Of a stretch of 10,272 nucleotides of DNA, positions 5,653 to 10,272 are shown piece by piece. The translations under genes and the position numbers were made by a program. Source of the DNA: an uncultured Bacilli bacterium (GTDB lineage: Bacteria; Bacillota_I; Bacilli_A; RF39; UBA660). The notes below the pieces were generated by a model. It was not told the origin of the DNA. It ran no database searches and saw only the letters and a program-made list of their open reading frames with translations. Numbering within the stretch: position 1 is the first letter of the stretch; each line of letters begins with the position of its first letter. Location: NCBI GenBank assembly GCA_947623705.1, contig CANQHT010000042.1:1-10272 (forward strand), read 5' to 3'.

Positions 5653-6235
5653 AACGACTATAAGAATATTTTTCATCACAATTTAGTACTTCATTAATTC
5701 TATTATTTAACAAAACATTTTGTTTTAAACTTAATCTGCTACTATAAATATATTGTAAGTTTCTTAAAAAATCTAAATCATCACTTTTAATAAATTTATA
5801 AAAGAAATAATCTAAATATTCCGGGTATTCCACACAAAAGGCATATATCCATTCTAATTCATTACAATAATTTAATAATTTAGCAAGTTCTTCTAAAGGA
5901 GCATTCTCTTCTTCACAAGCCCGCCAGTAAAGAACTTCGGGATCTAGTAATTCATAAGACAATTTCTTAACTATATCATAGCTAGGATAATTAAATTCTC
6001 TACTACATAAATATATATGTTTCATATCATTTAAATTTATTATTTCATCAATTAAATATTTTTGATCAATATTTTTTAAGTAATATAAAGCATAATAAAT
6101 AAATTCGGGATTATGTGTATTAACTAAAAGATTAGTAACACGAAAAGCATCTTCAGGATTTATATAAAATTGTGAATTTATTTGTTTATAAGAAATATTA
6201 AAATTATTTAAAAAATTCTTTAATTCTTCAACCAT
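5651..6235 (-). CDS. uncharacterised helical protein with 28-residue repeats
   Basis: I do not recognise this 194-residue protein. It is predicted soluble, mostly helical, acidic, and rich in Tyr, Leu, Asn and Glu, with no signal peptide or membrane span. A repeat is visible: blocks of the form [DN]-P/x-[EK]-[FHVW]-[IL]-Y occur at NPEFIY (42-47), DMKHIY (70-75), DPEVLY (98-103) and ELEWIY (126-131), exactly 28 residues apart. A weaker DLDFLR (153-158) follows at 27. Each unit has a first helix with I/L-Y and a second helix after a Pro or Asn, as in alpha-solenoids such as ARM/HEAT or TPR-like folds. Such folds usually bind proteins, but the partner is unknown. The start at 6235 has AGGAAGGG before it and its own promoter (6258-6286). 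It converges with lexA and shares its terminator, so it is not part of the SOS module. Confidence 0.75.
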   Translation of the reverse strand: MVEELKNFLNNFNISYKQINSQFYINPEDAFRVTNLLVNTHNPEFIYYALYYLKNIDQKYLIDEIINLNDMKHIYLCSREFNYPSYDIVKKLSYELLDPEVLYWRACEEENAPLEELAKLLNYCNELEWIYAFCVEYPEYLDYFFYKFIKSDDLDFLRNLQYIYSSRLSLKQNVLLNNRINEVLNCDEKYSYSR

Positions 6236-6257
6236 AATATCCCTTCCTAGGCATATT

Positions 6258-6286
6258 ATTCTAGCATTAAATCTTTATTTATGCAA
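6258..6286 (-). promoter_or_regulatory. promoter of the 28-residue-repeat protein gene
   Basis: On the minus strand, TTGCAT (6281-6286) and TAGAAT (6258-6263, five of six) are 17 bases apart. TGC in front of the -10 gives an extended -10. The -35 touches the mtaB stop codon, so mtaB transcripts may also read through; no clear terminator is seen between the two genes. Confidence 0.6.
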
Positions 6287-6287
6287 G

Positions 6288-7526
6288 TTAATCTTCTTTA
6301 TAGATAACCTCATAAAATTTATTAACTTCGAGTACTTTAGGAATTTCGACTTTTAAATAATTGGATGTGTGGCCAATACTTACACCATCTTTTACTTCTT
6401 CAATTAAAACTTTTACTTTTTGCCCTTTAAATTTATCTTCATATTCTTTTTCTAAGATGTTAGATAGTTCTAGTAATTTATGGACGCGATTAGTTTTTTC
6501 CGTAGATGATACTTCTTTTAACCGACTGGCAACCGTCCCATTTCTTTTGGAATAAGGAAATACGTGAATTTTACTAAACTTAAGTTTCTTAGCATTTTCA
6601 TAAGTTTCATTAAACATTTCTTCGGTTTCTTCAGGAAATCCCACAATAATATCGGTAGTTATGGATATATTTGGTCTTATACTTCTAATTTCATCTATTT
6701 TATTAAAGAAATATTTTAAATCATATTTCCGGTTCATTTTCTTTAAGACCTCATCACTACCTGCTTGCAAAGGAATATGTAAGTGATCACAAAATTTGGA
6801 ATTATTCTTTAACATTTCCATAAATTTTTCATTAAGTTCGGTTATTTCTACACTCGATAAACGGATTCTCTCTAACCCCGGAATTTCACTTAAAGCATTA
6901 ATGACATCCACTAAATCATGACCTTCATAATTATAAGAACCCGTATGAATACCAGTTAAAACAATTTCTTGATGGCCATTTTGAACTAACATCTTAGCTT
7001 CTTCAATAACTTTATTAAATTCTTTACTCCGGCATTTACCCCGCATAAAAGGAATTATACAATAAGAACAGAAATTATCACAACCATCTTGAATCTTAAT
7101 AAATGCTCTGGTATGGTCAAAATCATTAATTTCCATATCTTCAAAAACTAAATCTCTATTAGTCTCATGATAATAATATTTAACTTTGTTTTCTAAATAT
7201 TCTAAGATAATATCTTTTAATTTACTTTTTTCTATATTTCCTAGTAAAATATCAACATTCATCTTTTCATACTCGGAAAAATTATTTTGGACACTACAAC
7301 CAACGACCGCTAAAATGCTATCCGGATTTTCTCTTCTAACTCTTCTTACGAATTTCTTACATTTCGTATCAGCCGTATTTGTAACGGTACAAGTATTAAT
7401 AATGATTATATCAGCATCAACCATTTTGTCCACACAAAGAAAGCCACTAGCAATAAGTGACTGTTTTATATAATTTGACTCATAAGAATTTACTTTACAA
7501 CCAAATGTTTCAATATAAAACTTCAT
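6288..7526 (-). CDS. mtaB: MtaB, tRNA t6A37 methylthiotransferase
   Basis: This 412-residue radical-SAM enzyme adds a methylthio group at C2 of N6-threonylcarbamoyladenosine-37 in ANN-decoding tRNAs. The N-terminal methylthiotransferase domain has the second-cluster cysteines Cys10 (in the FGCKVNSYES block typical of MtaB rather than MiaB or RimO), Cys46 (NTCTVT) and Cys77 (VGCSVQ). The radical-SAM cluster is CDNFCSYC, with Cys149, Cys153 and Cys156. ITTDIIVGFPEET and HVFPYSKRNGT follow further on, with a C-terminal TRAM-like domain in about the last 65 residues. Nothing essential is missing. It is 12 bases behind the one-TM protein gene, and its AAAAGGGTGG site reaches that gene's stop codon, so they are co-transcribed. 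In Bacillus mtaB lies downstream of dnaJ with prmA and rsmE between them. Here those two are replaced by an exported protein and the one-TM protein. Confidence 0.95.
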   Translation of the reverse strand: MKFYIETFGCKVNSYESNYIKQSLIASGFLCVDKMVDADIIIINTCTVTNTADTKCKKFVRRVRRENPDSILAVVGCSVQNNFSEYEKMNVDILLGNIEKSKLKDIILEYLENKVKYYYHETNRDLVFEDMEINDFDHTRAFIKIQDGCDNFCSYCIIPFMRGKCRSKEFNKVIEEAKMLVQNGHQEIVLTGIHTGSYNYEGHDLVDVINALSEIPGLERIRLSSVEITELNEKFMEMLKNNSKFCDHLHIPLQAGSDEVLKKMNRKYDLKYFFNKIDEIRSIRPNISITTDIIVGFPEETEEMFNETYENAKKLKFSKIHVFPYSKRNGTVASRLKEVSSTEKTNRVHKLLELSNILEKEYEDKFKGQKVKVLIEEVKDGVSIGHTSNYLKVEIPKVLEVNKFYEVIYKED

Positions 7527-7538
7527 AAAACCACCCTT

Positions 7539-8150
7539 TTAATTAAGTAAATGATTAAGTTCTTTCAAAGCCTTTAAGAAAGCTTCTTCCCGATCATAAC
7601 TAATAACCCTTACTTCTTTTATTTCATCTATTTCATTTTTATTGACTAAATCATGTAAATCGACTTTTTTAACCACTAAATCATCCATTACTTCTTCTTT
7701 TTCATAATTAATTGCGTATTTATTTTTCTTCTTTAAAAGCTCATCATAACTAATGATTGCTTTCTCCTCCTGGTCCTTTTCATACGCTGTAACACTATCT
7801 TCTTTAGTATTTCTAACCATTTCCAACTTTTTAGTTAAACCCGCTAAATCAATAAGTTCCCCTTCTTCATCATTGTATTCATCATTTTCTTCTTTAGGGG
7901 ACTCATAATTATTTGATGTATTATTACTATCAATAATATTTAAAATATCCTTTTCTAAACCATCCACTTTACCACTACCCCCATTATTACTATTATTATC
8001 TTGAGAATCATCTATAACATCTTGATTAATCTTAATAAAATATATTAAAGTTACTACTAAAATTAATAAGGTAATTATTGCGATAAAAAAGAAAATATCG
8101 ACAAAAGTTAAATAACTTAAAAATTTACCTACATCTTTAAAAAATTCCAT
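7539..8150 (-). CDS. uncharacterised single-pass membrane protein with acidic cytoplasmic tail
   Basis: I do not recognise this 203-residue protein. It has one hydrophobic segment at about 16-39 (LTFVDIFFFIAIITLLILVV core). A low-complexity linker follows, rich in Asn, Asp, Ser and Gly (about 46-100). The C-terminal half is highly charged and Glu/Lys-rich, with helix-forming stretches such as LTKKLEMVRNTKED (104-117) and ISYDELLKKKNKYAINYEKEE (133-153). The more ordered C-terminal part suggests a binding module held near the membrane by a flexible tether. The topology is not certain. The start at 8150 is supported by GGTGAT. It has its own promoter (8246-8275), a leader of about 90 bases with a 9-bp inverted repeat, and is co-transcribed with mtaB. 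No link to tRNA modification is evident from the protein itself. Confidence 0.75.
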   Translation of the reverse strand: MEFFKDVGKFLSYLTFVDIFFFIAIITLLILVVTLIYFIKINQDVIDDSQDNNSNNGGSGKVDGLEKDILNIIDSNNTSNNYESPKEENDEYNDEEGELIDLAGLTKKLEMVRNTKEDSVTAYEKDQEEKAIISYDELLKKKNKYAINYEKEEVMDDLVVKKVDLHDLVNKNEIDEIKEVRVISYDREEAFLKALKELNHLLN

Positions 8151-8175
8151 TATATATCACCACGAGTATATTGTA

Positions 8176-8203
8176 ACACTTTATGTCAAATAAAATAAAG
8201 TGT
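8176..8203 (-). promoter_or_regulatory. 9-bp inverted repeat in the leader of the one-TM protein gene
   Basis: ACACTTTAT (8176-8184) and ATAAAGTGT (8195-8203) are perfect inverted copies 10 bases apart. They lie between the predicted start of transcription (near 8239) and the ATG at 8150, so the RNA can form a hairpin about 13 bases above the GGTGAT site. There is no T-run on either side, so it is not an intrinsic terminator. It could be a leader hairpin or a protein-binding site. Confidence 0.45.
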
Positions 8204-8245
8204 CTTTCATTCGCTTTACACATAATTTAGCAAATATTGACACTT

Positions 8246-8275
8246 ATTATAACATAATTGAGTTGTTTTTGACAA
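8246..8275 (-). promoter_or_regulatory. promoter of the one-TM protein / mtaB operon
   Basis: On the minus strand, TTGTCA (8270-8275, five of six) and a perfect TATAAT (8246-8251) are 18 bases apart. The -35 starts three bases past the stop codon of the upstream exported-protein gene. Transcription from near 8239 gives a leader of about 88 bases. Confidence 0.72.
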
Positions 8276-8277
8276 AT

Positions 8278-9537
8278 TTAGTTGCCCGTAACAATGGTGT
8301 ATGGTTCACTTTCCGTACCAGTTCCGGTAACTTCCACATTTTTTATTAAATTAATTACTGGTCTTACTGAACCAAATTCACTGCCACTAGTTAGAGAATT
8401 AATACTACCATTCGAATTAATCATAAATAAATTAGTACTTTTATCATCGCCTTTAGCAGCGGTCATTGTAAAGTAACTATCCGTAATTTTACTGTTATTT
8501 AAATAGAAATCATGATTTACATCTTTAAAGTTAGCTCCCGCCAGTAAAACTTCATCAACTGTTAAAAGCCCAATATTAGAATTAACTTGATTACCTAAAC
8601 AATTAAGAGTTGGAATATTATTAACCATTATTCTTGTATAAGCTGGATAGTTGTAAGCATCATCGTGGGTAGTATCAGAACAATACTTGGTATTAGCAAT
8701 ATAAGTTATATCATTCTTTAAATTATCATTTAACCAGTTTTCTAAATAAGCACTTATATTAGACTCTAAAAAGTTTAATTCTTTATTTTCTTCCGTATAA
8801 TAACTGGATAAAGTTTCTAATGGATTATCTAAGACTAATCTTACGGTACCATCCCCATTAATTCGAACAATTCGCCATAAAAGATTAGCAAAACTAACAT
8901 AATTATTTTTAACATTACCTCTAAAATAATAAGATACTCCAATATCATCATTACTTTTAATTAGTCCTTCATCATCTACAGCTACTTCTACTCCCACTTT
9001 AGTTAAAGCATTTTCACTTGGTTTCGTATTTTTTAAAATAGTATCGGCAAAAGTTTCTATTTTACCATTTTGACTCCGGATATTTAAAACACCTTTTAGC
9101 GAACTATCTTCATTATTGGTAATTTCAATCGTATATATTTTGGTTTCTTTAGAATCAATACTAATGGTATCCGTTACGATTTCATCAATAGTTTCTAAAT
9201 TACCTTCATTAATTAAAGTATCATTATATAATAATTTATATTTACCATTACCTCTTACTTGATTAAAAATAATATTGTAATAACTTACTCCATCGCTACT
9301 ATTAGTTACGGAAAATTTAATAGTTTTATTACCAGTCACATCAAATTTTTTACCATCGACATAATTAATTGATAAAGCTCCTTGAACTTCTACGGAAGAT
9401 GCAAAAATTTGATCTTTATATTGTAATGCATATTTTAAGCCTAAAGATACGGTAAGTGCGATTAATAAACCACAGATGGTTAGAAAAAATTTATAAACAA
9501 AACGCATTTTTAATTTTACGAGAATTATTGGTTTCAT
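8278..9537 (-). CDS. exported or membrane-anchored surface protein with C-terminal VRPV-type domain
   Basis: This 419-residue protein has a basic N-terminus (MKPIILVKLKMRFVYK) and one hydrophobic segment (about 17-35), so it is exported or anchored. Residues 48-155 look like a beta-sandwich (alternating strands, TIKFSVTN, KIYTIEITN). From about 160 a second domain begins with ETFADTILKN and DDIGVSYYFRGN. It holds LWRIVRINGDGTVRLV (220-235), Cys286 and Cys313 (a possible disulfide pair), and GLLTVDEVLLAGA (323-335). It ends GSVRPVINL (389-397) and TESEPYTIVTGN. From memory, this W-R-I...V-R-P-V pattern is a widespread surface-protein module of uncultured Bacillota, related to DUF6273-like domains with a possible C-type-lectin fold. 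That assignment needs a profile search. The ATG at 9537 is favoured over Met11 by AAGGGTGG at 9544-9551. It is monocistronic, with a perfect promoter, and sits between dnaJ and the mtaB operon. Its ligand is unknown. Confidence 0.75.
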   Translation of the reverse strand: MKPIILVKLKMRFVYKFFLTICGLLIALTVSLGLKYALQYKDQIFASSVEVQGALSINYVDGKKFDVTGNKTIKFSVTNSSDGVSYYNIIFNQVRGNGKYKLLYNDTLINEGNLETIDEIVTDTISIDSKETKIYTIEITNNEDSSLKGVLNIRSQNGKIETFADTILKNTKPSENALTKVGVEVAVDDEGLIKSNDDIGVSYYFRGNVKNNYVSFANLLWRIVRINGDGTVRLVLDNPLETLSSYYTEENKELNFLESNISAYLENWLNDNLKNDITYIANTKYCSDTTHDDAYNYPAYTRIMVNNIPTLNCLGNQVNSNIGLLTVDEVLLAGANFKDVNHDFYLNNSKITDSYFTMTAAKGDDKSTNLFMINSNGSINSLTSGSEFGSVRPVINLIKNVEVTGTGTESEPYTIVTGN

Positions 9538-9560
9538 TTATGACCACCCTTACTATATTC

Positions 9561-9590
9561 ATTATATAAAAGAAATTTAGTTAATGTCAA
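9561..9590 (-). promoter_or_regulatory. consensus promoter of the 419-residue exported-protein gene
   Basis: On the minus strand a perfect TTGACA (9585-9590) and a perfect TATAAT (9561-9566) are 18 bases apart. This is the best promoter in the window and suggests high expression. A 13-base palindrome, AATGT-CAA-ACATT (9583-9595), covers the -35 and could be an operator. The leader is only about 17 bases. Confidence 0.82.
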
Positions 9591-9617
9591 ACATTTTACG
9601 CATATTTTAAGGAAAAA

Positions 9618-9643
9618 TTAAAAAAAAGAAGATTTCTCTTCTT
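9618..9643 (-). terminator. rho-independent terminator of dnaJ
   Basis: On the minus strand AAGAAGA and TCTTCTT (9643-9637 with 9632-9626) form a seven-pair stem with a GAAA loop, followed by a T-run reaching about 9618. The stem starts within the dnaJ stop codon (9642-9644). It separates dnaJ from the exported-protein gene behind it. Confidence 0.78.
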
Positions 9644-10272
9644 ATTTTAAGGCTCTCTTAAAGTCTTTAAACTCTGGTTCATTTTCTAAATCGGTCTCCG
9701 CTAAATCTTTAATTAAATCTTTTTGAACTTTGGTAAGTTTCGTTGGAATTATAACATTTACTACTACATACATATCTCCCGGTGTCTTACTATTTATTCC
9801 TTTGATACCTTTACCTCTTAATTTTAATTTTGTATAATTTTGCGTTCCCGGTTTAATTTCAATATAACCATTGCCGGTTAAAGTTGGGATTTCTTTTTTA
9901 CAACCTAAGATTGCATCGGTTATGGTAATTGGTACTTCTAAGTATATATCATCTTCTTGTCTTTCAAAATATTTATGTTCTTCGACTTCAAATTCTAAAT
10001 ATAAATCACCATTAGGGCCACCATTAACACCAGCACCACCTTTACCAGATAAACGAAGTTGATTACCCGTATCAATACCAGCTGGAACATTAATAGTTAA
10101 AGTCTTATTAGTTTTAATTTGCCCAGTCCCGTGACAATTACTACATACTTCTTTAAATGTTTTACCTTCCCCACGACATTCGGGACAAGTCTTTTGGGTT
10201 TGCATCATGCCAAATAGAGTTCTTTGTTCTTCACGAATAACCCCAACTCCCCCACAAGTTGGACATACTTTT
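9642..10272 (-). CDS. dnaJ: DnaJ (Hsp40) co-chaperone, C-terminal part
   Basis: The gene runs off the right edge; 209 full codons of the C-terminus are present and the frame is open to base 10272. DnaJ delivers unfolded proteins to DnaK and stimulates its ATPase. Visible are three CxxCxGxG zinc-finger repeats: CPTCGGVG (near the edge, bases 10265-10242), CPECRGEG and CSNCHGTG, bridged by REEQRTLFGMMQTQKT. The substrate-binding beta domains then follow: LTINVPAGIDTGNQLRLSGKG, GDLYLEFEVEEHKYFER, DIYLEVPITITDAILGCKKEIPT and the LRGKGI / GDMYV block. The stretch ends with the short dimerisation tail to RALK. The J domain (HPD), Gly/Phe linker and first zinc repeat lie outside the window. The internal ATG at 10208 is not a start. 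In Bacillota the gene usually ends the hrcA-grpE-dnaK-dnaJ heat-shock operon, so regulation (for example by HrcA) would be upstream and out of view. A terminator overlaps the stop codon. Confidence 0.96.
   Translation of the reverse strand, partial: KVCPTCGGVGVIREEQRTLFGMMQTQKTCPECRGEGKTFKEVCSNCHGTGQIKTNKTLTINVPAGIDTGNQLRLSGKGGAGVNGGPNGDLYLEFEVEEHKYFERQEDDIYLEVPITITDAILGCKKEIPTLTGNGYIEIKPGTQNYTKLKLRGKGIKGINSKTPGDMYVVVNVIIPTKLTKVQKDLIKDLAETDLENEPEFKDFKRALK

Noticed and set aside
7186..7473. 95-codon plus-strand frame inside mtaB (and similar short frames at 6361-6555, 8282-8476 and 9871-10062)
   Set aside because: They are antisense shadows of well-supported genes, without ribosome-binding sites or protein-like composition.
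8176..8203. Inverted repeat as a terminator of the exported-protein gene
   Set aside because: There is no T-run on either side and it lies downstream of a strong promoter for the next gene, so termination there makes little sense.
1..10272. CRISPR array, tRNA or rRNA gene, insertion sequence, integrase or attachment site
   Set aside because: No regularly spaced direct repeats, cloverleaf sequences, transposase or integrase motifs, or terminal repeats were seen on either strand. The window is gene-dense chromosomal DNA.
1..10272. Mycoplasma genetic code (TGA as tryptophan)
   Set aside because: All reading frames are complete with the standard code, tryptophans at conserved positions are TGG, and no gene needs TGA read through.

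Overview
The window reads as chromosomal DNA of a low-GC, Gram-positive-type bacterium (Bacillota/Bacilli side, possibly one of the uncultured gut Bacilli related to the RF39/Mycoplasmatota branch). The support is strong A/T bias, purine-rich Shine-Dalgarno sites (AGGAG, AAGGGTGG, AAGGTGAT), textbook TTGACA/TATAAT promoters, Gram-positive LexA boxes, and two gene orders known from Bacillus: lexA/yneA-region/tkt/sirA and dnaJ...mtaB. Tryptophan is TGG and the stops seen are TAA (one TAG), so nothing suggests recoded TGA. The lineage is an inference.

Layout. Bases 1-155 hold the start (minus strand) of an exported or membrane-anchored protein. Its roughly 250-base upstream region carries a promoter-like element with an eight-G tract in the spacer, an inverted repeat, a second -10 element, a hairpin, and the terminator of the next operon. 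Bases 407-4638 (minus) form one likely operon: a UgtP/MGDG-synthase-type glycolipid glycosyltransferase, a transketolase homologue, a SirA-like protein and a YgjP-type metallopeptidase. Bases 4713-5616 form an SOS module: lexA (plus) and a divergent 47-codon single-pass membrane protein (minus). They share an intergenic region with two copies of AAACATTTGTTTG, each placed on one promoter.

Bases 5651-6235 (minus) encode an unrecognised helical protein built of 28-residue repeats. It converges with lexA on a shared terminator. Bases 6288-8150 (minus) are mtaB, a tRNA methylthiotransferase gene, preceded by a one-TM acidic protein of unknown function. Bases 8278-9537 (minus) are a 419-residue exported protein with its own consensus promoter. 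Bases 9642-10272 (minus) are the C-terminal half of dnaJ with its terminator.

The most notable points are these. (1) The transketolase homologue is full length and intact but has lost nearly all thiamine-pyrophosphate, metal and substrate residues, so it looks like a pseudoenzyme kept in the ancestral tkt position. (2) The poly-G tract lies between -35 and -10 elements upstream of a surface-protein gene, the arrangement expected of a slipped-strand phase-variable promoter. (3) A tiny SOS-controlled membrane protein occupies the place of the cell-division inhibitor YneA. (4) A hairpin hides the ribosome-binding site of the SirA-like gene. (5) A new-looking 28-residue solenoid protein is present.
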